From NCBI GenBank assembly GCA_022844135.1, contig JALHMG010000036.1:1-58662 (forward strand): DNA of 58,662 bases, read 5' to 3'. The translations under genes and the position numbers were made by a program. Positions 1 to 7,158 of this stretch are shown here, in pieces. The stretch comes from Lysobacterales bacterium (GTDB taxonomy: Bacteria > Pseudomonadota > Gammaproteobacteria > Xanthomonadales > SZUA-5). Position 1 is the first letter of the stretch; each line of letters opens with the position of its first letter. The notes beneath the pieces were generated by a model that was given only the letters and a program-made list of their open reading frames with translations, searched no databases and was not told the DNA's origin.

Positions 1-209
1 CGGTAGAAAAACTGCAAACCGCAGCGCTCGATTTTCACGAGGCTCCAGGAGCGCGTGTCGATGAGCCACGCGAAGTAGTTCTTGAAGTCCTCGACCGACA
101 ATCGATCTGGACAGCGATCAAAAAACGCCGCCACGCGCCGCACCGCTCGGGCATAACCATCGACGGTCTGAGGCGCTTTGCCTTGCAGCTTCAAAGCCCT
201 AACCCGCAT
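1..209 (-). CDS. Tyrosine recombinase/integrase, N-terminal fragment (runs off left edge)
   Basis: Only the first 69 or so codons are in the window. The protein starts MRVRALKLQGK and continues through PQTVDGYARAVRRVAAFF and a WSLVKIERCGLQFFY segment, which fits the SAM-like core-binding domain of phage-integrase-type recombinases, particularly the short ones that travel with IS91-like elements (family assignment from recognition, no search done). The catalytic Arg-His-Arg-Tyr domain would lie left of base 1. The ATG at 207-209 lies inside the 21-bp inverted repeat at 200-220, so gene and repeat appear to form one unit. No clear ribosome binding site is visible. The enzyme probably mobilises the adjacent repeat-bounded DNA, which is inference. 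Confidence 0.75.
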   Translation of the reverse strand, partial: MRVRALKLQGKAPQTVDGYARAVRRVAAFFDRCPDRLSVEDFKNYFAWLIDTRSWSLVKIERCGLQFFY

Positions 210-220
210 ATTTCATGAGG
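200..220. repeat. 21-bp inverted repeat, left copy
   Basis: The core aacccgcatatttcatgagg is the exact reverse complement of 733-752, and one further flanking base also pairs. The recombinase start codon lies inside it. The same core recurs in the palindrome at 14609-14677, so it is a dispersed sequence and probably the end or recombination site of the recombinase-associated element. Confidence 0.85.
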
Positions 221-342
221 TCGCGATGAAATGGCTTAGTTTCGTTGTTACAGCGTGGAAATCATCGAGTTGGTCGTACTGACAGAGTGTTCGCTGCCAT
301 TTCCTCGCTAACACGGCTGCGCTTCCTGCTTCGCTCCTCCGG

Positions 343-707
343 CCAGCGCATCCATGCGCTGGCGTTCGGCGGCGCGCCGCATGCGGCGCAAAATCCCGCC
401 TCACCCTCGCTCGTTCTTTGCGCCGGACTCTTCGTTGCTCGTCGTCCCAATGGGAGAGGGGCATCGTTTGCGCGCGCAGCGCGCGATGCTCCGAGCGCCC
501 GGCAGCTACGCTGACGGGCCGGGTCAACCATTCCGCCCGGTGCGGCGGCGCAGCCGCCGCCCGTTCGAGCGGGCGCGCCGCATGCGGCGCAAGCTTGCCC
601 GCTCTCACCCTCCTCGCGCCTCGATTCCGGCGCAAAGGTCCGGCCTGGCGGCGCAGCCGCCAGTCGTTCGAGAGGGCGCATCGCATGCGATGCAAGCTTG
701 CCCTCTC
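343..707. repeat. Three double-hairpin repeat units with covarying stems
   Basis: Each unit has a first hairpin, a cgttcg linker and a second larger palindrome. First hairpins: 343-362 (9-bp arms), 542-560 (8-bp arms, loop gca) and 646-662 (7-bp arms, loop gca). Second palindromes: 368-400, 567-604 and 670-707, each an outer stem around a 16-bp self-complementary core at 374-389, 575-590 and 678-693. Stem sequences differ between units but pairing is kept: outer gagcgggc/gcccgctc becomes gagagggc/gccctctc, and core gcgccgcatgcggcgc becomes gcatcgcatgcgatgc. Units two and three share aagctt between core and outer arm. A further GCA-loop hairpin sits at 461-489. The open frames crossing the block are explained by this repetition and are not annotated as genes. 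Confidence 0.85.
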
Positions 708-732
708 TCACCCTTCGCGATCTTCCGCGTTC

Positions 733-753
733 CCTCATGAAATATGCGGGTTA
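733..753. repeat. 21-bp inverted repeat, right copy
   Basis: This is the reverse complement of 200-220. The stretch just inside it, from about 714, reappears almost unchanged at 14634-14673 after leuB, including cgcgatcttccgcgttccct. Its outward-facing ATG at 744-746 opens a frame into the truncated rhodanese sequence. The repeat marks the right end of the element on this side. Confidence 0.85.
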
Positions 754-1022
754 AAGGCGCCATCAACTTGCCGTTCACCGATTTCACTGCGCAAACGCTT
801 GCGCAGCGCATCCCGTCTTCGCAAACGCGAGTGCTGATCTATTGCAACAACAACTTTCTCGATAGCCCACGCGCGTTCGCGACCAAAGCGCCGGCCGCAT
901 CGCTCAACCTGTCGACCTTCACCGCGCTGCGCAGTTACGGATATCGGAATGTTTACGAACTGGGCGAGTTGATTTCTGTGCACGAAACGCAGCTGGAGTT
1001 GGTCGGCACCGACCACCGATGA
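744..1022 (+). pseudogene. Rhodanese-like protein, 5'-truncated by the repeat element
   Basis: The reading frame gives VKGAINLPFTDFTA, then LIYCNNNFLDSP and YGYRNVYELGELI. This matches the second half of a single-domain rhodanese-like protein, including the active-site loop region that starts with Cys (YCNNNF). The expected signal peptide and first half, before the KGAINLP segment, are missing; the sequence meets the 21-bp repeat at 733-753 instead. The ATG at 744 belongs to the repeat, so the fragment could be translated from an imported start codon, but no ribosome binding site is visible. The missing half may lie left of the window. The gene ends 4 bp before the convergent adaptor gene. 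Confidence 0.7.
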
Positions 1023-1026
1023 CCGT

Positions 1027-2226
1027 TCAACGGGGCGGAGAGGTCCGCACCCGGCTGCCATCCTGAACGCGATCGTCCGGATGAACGACGATCCATTCGC
1101 CCGCATTCAGCCCAGCCAGGATTTCGGTCTCAACACCACTCGATCGTCCGATGGTGACGATGCGTTCGCGCGCCGCATCATTCTCGACAACGAACAACGC
1201 CCAATCCGCGCCGCGCCTGAACAATGCGGCATCCGGCACGACCAAGGCTTCGCCTTCGCTCAAGACAAACTCGGCTTCGACGCGATAGCCATCGCCAAGG
1301 CGCTCGTAGGCTTCTACTGGCGACACCAGTTCCGACCACACCAACACGCGCTGCTCTTCGACGCCGAGCGCCGAAATCTTGGTGGCGGCAACCGGCTCGA
1401 CGCGACGTACCCGCGCCAGCAGCGGCTCAGCCCCGCCCCAGCGATGCAGACGGACCGCCATGCCTTCCGCGACGCGAACCGCGTCGGCCGAGAGCAAATC
1501 GACCTCCACCTCCAGCGAACGCGGGTCGCCGATGTCGACGAGGCGCTCGCCCATCGCGATCGGGCCCTGACTTTCGCGCCAGCGATGCAACACCACACCC
1601 GGTACCGGTGCCGTGACCTCAACCAGGCGATCGCCGCGTTCGCCCTGGCGATCGAGCAGCGCGCGCGTCGACTGCGCCTGCGCCTGGGCGAGCTGCAATG
1701 CGTATTCGACGGCATCGCGTTCGTCGGCTGCGCGTTCGGCGGCCATACGAATCCGGTCGCCCTCCATCCCGGATACCGTGCCTTGCGTCAGCAAGGGTTT
1801 CACGCGGCGCCATTCGGCACTGGCCAGGTCCGCGGCCGATCGCGCGGCCTTGAGGCGCGCCCGCGCGGCGGACACTTCGGCATTTGCGGCTGCAAGCTCG
1901 CCCGCGAGGCGGTCTGCCGAAGCGCCGTCGAGCAAGGCCCCGGCGCTGGCGCTGATGGTCGCCAACAGCTGGCCCGCCGCAACGCTATCGCCGGGGCGCA
2001 GCTCGACCCGGCTCACAAAGCCGGCCACCGGCGCTGTGGTGCTGAATCGCCGCAACACGCGCAACCGTCCTTCCTCGCGCAAGCTCTCGATCAGCGCTTT
2101 GCGGGTTGCCTGCGCAATCTCCACCTGCACCGCCTCGGCGCGGAATCCGAAGAAAGCCAGCGCCAGCAGCGCCAGCAGCAGCGAGACCAGCAACGCCCTG
2201 GCAAATGGCGAACGCCAGCCGCTCAT
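1027..2226 (-). CDS. HlyD/RND-type efflux periplasmic adaptor (membrane fusion protein)
   Basis: A 399-residue protein with an N-terminal membrane anchor (about residues 9-28, LLVSLLLALLALAFFGF). A barrel-sandwich half follows (APVAGFVSRVELRPGDSVAAGQLLA), then a long alpha-helical hairpin rich in Ala, Arg and Glu, and the returning lipoyl half (VTAPVPGVVLHRW). The beta-barrel and membrane-proximal domains end the protein. It would bridge an inner-membrane transporter and an outer-membrane channel. The start was chosen at 2226 because its ATG overlaps the stop of the small membrane protein upstream (ATGA); the frame stays open much further but with implausible sequence. No transporter gene is attached at its 3' side, where it meets the truncated rhodanese. 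Confidence 0.88.
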   Translation of the reverse strand: MSGWRSPFARALLVSLLLALLALAFFGFRAEAVQVEIAQATRKALIESLREEGRLRVLRRFSTTAPVAGFVSRVELRPGDSVAAGQLLATISASAGALLDGASADRLAGELAAANAEVSAARARLKAARSAADLASAEWRRVKPLLTQGTVSGMEGDRIRMAAERAADERDAVEYALQLAQAQAQSTRALLDRQGERGDRLVEVTAPVPGVVLHRWRESQGPIAMGERLVDIGDPRSLEVEVDLLSADAVRVAEGMAVRLHRWGGAEPLLARVRRVEPVAATKISALGVEEQRVLVWSELVSPVEAYERLGDGYRVEAEFVLSEGEALVVPDAALFRRGADWALFVVENDAARERIVTIGRSSGVETEILAGLNAGEWIVVHPDDRVQDGSRVRTSPPR

Positions 2227-2504
2227 GGCTGATCCGATTTTGCGGCGGTTTGTTCGGCGAGTTTGGCCTTCAACGCCTCGACCTTCTTCGCCGCAGCTGC
2301 GCGCTTGGCCATCTCCGCCAGATACAGCTCGTTGCCCGAGCGCGAAACCGTCTCGACCCGCTCGCGAATGAAAAGGAACAACGTAACGAACGATCCGATT
2401 GCCACGCCAAGCGGTGCAAAGATGCCCCGAGCGGGATTGGTACTCATGAAGCTGCAAGACGCGAAGCACAGCAAGGTGAAGCCAAGAGCGATCCAGCGGG
2501 CCAT
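2223..2504 (-). CDS. Small two-helix membrane protein
   Basis: A 93-residue protein with two hydrophobic segments (about residues 4-20 and 30-46) followed by a charged tail rich in Ala, Lys and Glu that could form a coiled coil. I do not recognise the family. Its stop overlaps the start of the adaptor gene by four bases (ATGA), so the two are probably translated together, and it may be an accessory to that exporter. The ribosome binding site upstream is weak. Confidence 0.65.
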   Translation of the reverse strand: MARWIALGFTLLCFASCSFMSTNPARGIFAPLGVAIGSFVTLFLFIRERVETVSRSGNELYLAEMAKRAAAAKKVEALKAKLAEQTAAKSDQP

Positions 2505-2638
2505 GTTCTAGGGAATTGCGGAGATGTTGCCGCACTATATCCGCAACCGGTTTTGCATACCTGCGCAATAAGGATTTACACCCGTAGGCACTGCCAGTCG
2601 GGCTACGATGGCGGGCCACGCTCTCCAAGGATCGCCTC

Positions 2639-4687
2639 TTGCGTTCCAACCTGCATCCGCCCAACCTGCGCCAATGCGCGTTCGCGATATTGCTGCTGTG
2701 CCTGGCGCGCGTCGTTTGCGCACAGCCATCGCTGGACGATCCGTTGCGACCCTTGAGTTCAGAACTGAAGGCGATCCAGGCGCAACTGCACGCCGAACCC
2801 GAACGGGCCGAGTCGTGGGCGATTCCTCCCGGACACAACGCAGACGCGGTGATGCTGCGCGTTTTGCTCGCCAATGCTGAGCGCCGCCGCGCGCGGTTAC
2901 CGCAGGCGCTGAAGTTGCTCGCGGACGCCGACTCGATGGCCCGCGAGCTCGAATCCCCCGAGCCGCTATTGGCGACGCTGGAGACCTTGGCGGCTACCTA
3001 CCTCGATAACGTGCAATTCGAGGCCTGCGACGCTGCCATCGCCAGACTGCAGACGCTCGCGGAGCAACGCGGGCTGGCGGTATGGCATGGGCGCGCTCTG
3101 GGACTACGCGGCGGTTATTGGCGACGCCGCGGCGACTACGAAAAAGCGCTCGCCGCACATGTGGCCGCCCTGGACTTGCGCGAGCGCAGCGGCGATCGGT
3201 TCGGCGAGGTGGAGAGCATCAACGCCATCGCCTTGCTCAGGCGTCGCGGCGGCGAGTTGTATCAGGCGCTGGACGGCCACACCAAAGCCTTGCGCATCGC
3301 CACCGAGATCGGATACCGCAGCGCCAGCGCCGAAAGCCGCAGGCTGATCGCACGCATCTACAATGAGCTGGACGACTTCGAGCAAGCGGAGCGCTTCTAC
3401 ACTGCGGCGCTCGTCGACGCCGACCCGCACGACGAAGTGGCGCGCGCCGACATCCTGCTGGAGTTGGCCAGCGTCGTGGCGCAACAGGGCCGTCTCGATG
3501 AAGGCGAGCGCCTGGCGGACGATGCCATCGAGCTTGGCCAGCGCACACAAGGCGAAAACTACAGCGGGGTCGGCTACATGCGCCGGGCTCAGATCCTGTC
3601 GTTGCGCGGGAAATCCGCCGATGCGCTGCGCTGGATCGACGAGTCATTGCGCCTGGGCCGCAACGTCGATGGCGCCCGATCGATTCTGGTCAAGCGTGCG
3701 GCGCGTTTACGCACCTTGCAGGCACTCAAGCGCCACGGCGAGGCCGTCGACGAAGGCGAGTTCGTGCTGCGGATGGCGCGCGAGGTGGGCGATCGACTGG
3801 TTGAGCGCGATGCGCTGAAGCTTTATGCCGAAGCGCTGTCCGGCAGTGGCAAGCCGGAGGCCGCGTTCGAGGCGATGGCGCTCTACAGCCAGATCAACGC
3901 GGAAGTCGCCAGCAGCATGACCAGTCGGCGCATCGCCGATCTGGAATCGAGCTTGAAGCGCCGCGAACTGGAAAGCAATCTGGCGCTCGCGGAGAAGGAT
4001 CGCGATTTGAGCAAGCTGCAAAGCGAACGGCAACGCTGGATTTTATTCGGCGCTGCGGCACTCGGCGTTGCACTGATCGCGGCGCTGCTGACGTTGATCG
4101 CGCGCATCCGACGGGTGCGCGCGGTCAATCAACTGCTGCATCATCAATCTGAATTACTCAAGCGCGCCTCGGAAACCGATGCGCTCACGGGGCTGCCGAA
4201 TCGCCGCGGCGCGGTGCAGGCGTATCAGAACATGGCAACGGCAGGCGGCGAACGGCTGGTCGTTATGCTGCTGGACATCGACCACTTCAAGCGCATCAAC
4301 GACCGCTACGGCCACGCTGGCGGCGACGATGTCCTGAAAGAAATCGCGGATCGCTTGCGCCGCGTTACGCCGTCGTCGTTCTGCGCCGCACGTTGGGGTG
4401 GCGAGGAGTTTCTGCTGATCGGAGCGCTGTCGACAACCAACACCGAGACAACAACGCGGCAACTTGCCGATGCAGTACTCGATGCCATCCGCAGCGAACC
4501 CATGTCTGCTGCAGGATCGAGCTTGACCGTTACCACCAGTATCGGTGTCGCGATCAGCGATGCAGGCAGCGCGACCGGGAGCAAACGCTGGGAGTCTTTG
4601 CTGCAAGCGGCCGATGTCGCGCTGTATCAAGCCAAGGTCTCAGGGCGCGATCAGGTGGTTGTAGCCACCGGAACCGCCAAACCATGA
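2639..4687 (+). CDS. Diguanylate cyclase with periplasmic TPR sensor domain
   Basis: A 682-residue protein. The order is signal peptide (residues 1-28, ending VVCA), a TPR-rich extracytoplasmic region (about 40-420), a coiled coil, one transmembrane helix (about 466-488) and a GGDEF domain (about 510-680). The active-site loop reads WGGEEF near residue 587, and DIDHFKRIND and YGHAGGDDVL are present, so the cyclase looks active and should make cyclic di-GMP from GTP. The usual RxxD inhibitory site five residues before GGEEF is absent, so product inhibition at that site is not expected. The start codon is TTG with aagga about eight bases upstream; no in-frame ATG gives a signal peptide. The ligand sensed is unknown. 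Confidence 0.9.
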   Translation: MRSNLHPPNLRQCAFAILLLCLARVVCAQPSLDDPLRPLSSELKAIQAQLHAEPERAESWAIPPGHNADAVMLRVLLANAERRRARLPQALKLLADADSMARELESPEPLLATLETLAATYLDNVQFEACDAAIARLQTLAEQRGLAVWHGRALGLRGGYWRRRGDYEKALAAHVAALDLRERSGDRFGEVESINAIALLRRRGGELYQALDGHTKALRIATEIGYRSASAESRRLIARIYNELDDFEQAERFYTAALVDADPHDEVARADILLELASVVAQQGRLDEGERLADDAIELGQRTQGENYSGVGYMRRAQILSLRGKSADALRWIDESLRLGRNVDGARSILVKRAARLRTLQALKRHGEAVDEGEFVLRMAREVGDRLVERDALKLYAEALSGSGKPEAAFEAMALYSQINAEVASSMTSRRIADLESSLKRRELESNLALAEKDRDLSKLQSERQRWILFGAAALGVALIAALLTLIARIRRVRAVNQLLHHQSELLKRASETDALTGLPNRRGAVQAYQNMATAGGERLVVMLLDIDHFKRINDRYGHAGGDDVLKEIADRLRRVTPSSFCAARWGGEEFLLIGALSTTNTETTTRQLADAVLDAIRSEPMSAAGSSLTVTTSIGVAISDAGSATGSKRWESLLQAADVALYQAKVSGRDQVVVATGTAKP

Positions 4688-4723
4688 GGGCGCGCGCCAT
4701 ACAACGACACGCACTTGACGGCT

Positions 4724-5962
4724 TCACGCATCGCTACGGAGCGCCGCAATCGGATCCAACTCCGCTGCCTGACGCGCGGGATAGACGCCAAACAGCAACC
4801 CAATCGCAGCGCAGGAAACGACCGACGCGAGCACCGGCACTGGCGCCCAGCCGACATGCCAACCCGCAAGCCAGGCAATGGCGTACGCCAGCAGCATGCC
4901 GAACGCCAATCCCAGGAACGCGCCGACGCCGCAGATGACGCTGGTCTCGCGCATGAACTGTGCGACGACGTCTTTCTTGCGCGCGCCGACGGCGCGCAGC
5001 AGTCCGATTTCGCGACGGCGCTCGAGCACGTTGGCAAGCATGATGTTCATGATGCCGATGCCGCCGACCAGCAAACTCACGGCGGCGATCGCGCCCATCA
5101 CGAAGCGGAAGATGCGCTGCGTTTGCTGGTGCTGCTGGTAGAGCTGCGCCGGAACGATCAGGCTGTAGTCGTCTTGCCCGGCGTGGCGTTGGTCCATGAG
5201 TGCGGCGAGTACCCGCGCGCCGCCTTCGATGCGCGATGGGTCATCGAGCTTGACCAGAATCCGGTCGACCGGATCCTCCATCGGCTGAAAGCGCAGGCGC
5301 GATTGAGCGGTGGACAGCGGAATGAACACACGATTGCTATCCAAACCCAACTGCACGCCCTCGAAACGATCCTCCGACAGATCGCGGTCGGCGAGCACGC
5401 CGATGACTTCGAACCATGCGTGGTTGATCTTGACCCATTGACCGAGCGGATCGATGTCCGGGAACAGCGTGCGCGCCGCGGCATGTCCGAGAACGGCAAC
5501 AGCGGCGAACCTGGTCTCGTCTTCGCTGCTGAACGAGCGGCCCGCAGCCACCACGAGATTGCTCAGACCAAAGTAGTCCGCACTCACGCCGCTCGCTTGC
5601 GCATCGCCACTGCTGGCATCGCTAAAGGCCAGAAAGGTGCGCACGCGCTTTTCCGCCGCGAACGCAACGGCGCCTGGTACGACATCGAGTGCCGCGCGAG
5701 CATCGCCTACGGTCAAGCCTGGCGAACGCGCCCGCACCTCGCGCAGCGTTTCGGTGTCGAGCGTCCTGCCTTCGACGATCAGATTCGACAAACCCAGACC
5801 TTCGACCAGGCGAAGCGCCTCCTGGCGACTGCCCTCGCCTACGCCGAGCATTGCGACGATCGCGCCGACGCCGAAAATCATGCCCAGCAGCGTCAGCGCA
5901 GTGCGCAGCCGACGCCGCCAAAGCTCCTCGAAGGCTTCTTTCCAGACGCGCTGGCGGATCAT
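4724..5962 (-). CDS. MacB/FtsX-type ABC transporter permease
   Basis: A 412-residue permease with one N-terminal transmembrane helix (LRTALTLLGMIFGVGAIVAML), a large periplasmic MacB-like core domain and three C-terminal helices in an FtsX domain, including GGIGIMNIMLANVLERRREIG. This is the standard topology of MacB/LolCE-like permeases, which work by mechanotransmission rather than carrying a substrate through the membrane. It is last in a minus-strand operon of ATPase, two adaptors and permease, and its start overlaps the preceding adaptor stop (ATGA at 5959-5962). The substrate is unknown. No outer-membrane channel gene is adjacent, so a TolC-like protein from elsewhere would be needed. 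Confidence 0.92.
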   Translation of the reverse strand: MIRQRVWKEAFEELWRRRLRTALTLLGMIFGVGAIVAMLGVGEGSRQEALRLVEGLGLSNLIVEGRTLDTETLREVRARSPGLTVGDARAALDVVPGAVAFAAEKRVRTFLAFSDASSGDAQASGVSADYFGLSNLVVAAGRSFSSEDETRFAAVAVLGHAAARTLFPDIDPLGQWVKINHAWFEVIGVLADRDLSEDRFEGVQLGLDSNRVFIPLSTAQSRLRFQPMEDPVDRILVKLDDPSRIEGGARVLAALMDQRHAGQDDYSLIVPAQLYQQHQQTQRIFRFVMGAIAAVSLLVGGIGIMNIMLANVLERRREIGLLRAVGARKKDVVAQFMRETSVICGVGAFLGLAFGMLLAYAIAWLAGWHVGWAPVPVLASVVSCAAIGLLFGVYPARQAAELDPIAALRSDA

Positions 5963-7158
5963 CCTTTGCTGCCCTCTTTCGATGGCGTCAACAGCACCGC
6001 GTCGCCCGCCGACAAGCCCGAGGCAACCACCGAACGCGCCGCACCGCGCGCGCCGAGCTCAATAGCTACCCGCTCGACAGCGCCGCCACGCACGACGTCG
6101 ACAGAGGTTGTGCCATCGCGCACGATCAACGCCACATTCGGTACGGTCAAGGCGTTCTCGGCGCGGGCGTGATACAGCCGCGCTCGAACGCTGGCGCCCG
6201 GCACCAGTCCAAGCCGCGCCGCGTCTTCAGCCGGCACTGGCGCGCGCATCGTGACGTACTTGCTGGTATCGCCGCGGTTGCGCACCTGCGCAGCCTGCGA
6301 CACTTGGGACAAAGTCGTACGAATCACCGACTCCGGCCTGCCCAGGGGCGAAAGCTCGACTGCGGCGCCAATCGCCAAGCCTTCGGCATCGAGCTGCGGC
6401 ACGGCCAGCGTGACTTCCAATTTGCTGGGATCGGGCAGGCTGCCAAACTCGCGGCCTGCCCATAGGCTGCTGCCGACTTGCGGCTTCTCGCCACCCCAAT
6501 CGGACTCCAGCGCGAACACGCCATCGTTCGGTGCGCGCAATTCCAGAGCCTGCAAGTCCTCGTTGCGCTGCTTCACGCGGAACTCAGCACTGGCCTTGGC
6601 TGAATCGATCACCGCCACCTCTGCGGCGCCGCGTTCTGCAGACTGGTCCTGTTTCCAGGTCAGAAAATCGCGTTGTGTGCCGAGGTACTCAGCGTCCTGC
6701 ACCGCGTCGAGAACTTCGTTGCGCGCGAACATGTCGAGATCAGCGTCGGCATAGCGCTCGGCGATCCGCAGGTTCGTATCCACCTGGGCCAGCGAGGCAT
6801 CCAGACGCGCCCCGATCGTGCCTAGTTCCCCCTCTTTGCCGGCACGGGCCAGCAGCTGCCGGCGCACATCGATTTCCGCCTGCGTCAAATCGAGCTCGCT
6901 CTGACTGGCGCTGAAGCGCGCAACGATTTCACCGGCTTTCACGCGCGTTCCATCCGGCACCATCCACAGCAACTGCCGATTGGCGAACGTCGGCCCCGGC
7001 ACCAACAGCACAGTTGCCGCTGTGGACTTGAGTTCACCTTGGGCTTCAACGAACAACTCCGCATTGCGCGGCGCCAGCACCTCGACTGGTGCATCGACGC
7101 CATCGACGCCGCACGCGGCGAGGAAAAAGAGCAAAGATAGGTATGCGCTACGCTTCAC
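5959..7158 (-). CDS. HlyD-type adaptor lipoprotein of ABC exporter
   Basis: A 399-residue adaptor. The N-terminus MKRSAYLSLLFFLAAC is a lipoprotein signal with the lipidation Cys at residue 16. A barrel-sandwich entry (WMVPDGTRVKAGEIVARF), a helical hairpin and the return half (LRAPNDGVFALESDWGGEKPQVGSS) follow, then the beta-barrel domain. It overlaps both neighbours by four bases (7155-7158 and 5959-5962), so it is translationally coupled to the long adaptor upstream and the permease downstream. Two different adaptors in one ABC operon is unusual and could mean a mixed adaptor ring. Confidence 0.9.
   Translation of the reverse strand: MKRSAYLSLLFFLAACGVDGVDAPVEVLAPRNAELFVEAQGELKSTAATVLLVPGPTFANRQLLWMVPDGTRVKAGEIVARFSASQSELDLTQAEIDVRRQLLARAGKEGELGTIGARLDASLAQVDTNLRIAERYADADLDMFARNEVLDAVQDAEYLGTQRDFLTWKQDQSAERGAAEVAVIDSAKASAEFRVKQRNEDLQALELRAPNDGVFALESDWGGEKPQVGSSLWAGREFGSLPDPSKLEVTLAVPQLDAEGLAIGAAVELSPLGRPESVIRTTLSQVSQAAQVRNRGDTSKYVTMRAPVPAEDAARLGLVPGASVRARLYHARAENALTVPNVALIVRDGTTSVDVVRGGAVERVAIELGARGAARSVVASGLSAGDAVLLTPSKEGSKG

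Noticed and set aside
200-753. Integron with attI/attC sites
   Set aside because: A divergent recombinase next to structured repeats is suggestive, but no attC core sites (GTTRRRY with inverse partner) or cassette genes are seen.
213-837. Several overlapping frames in the repeat block
   Set aside because: They come from the three GC-rich palindromic units and vary with the stems, so they are unlikely to be genes.
1081-2232. Long open frame on the plus strand opposite the adaptor gene
   Set aside because: High GC keeps antisense frames open; the translation is low-complexity Arg/Ala/Gln and the minus-strand frame encodes a clear adaptor protein.
4715-6172. 485-codon plus-strand frame
   Set aside because: It is the antisense of the MacB-type permease and adaptor and shows no domain pattern.
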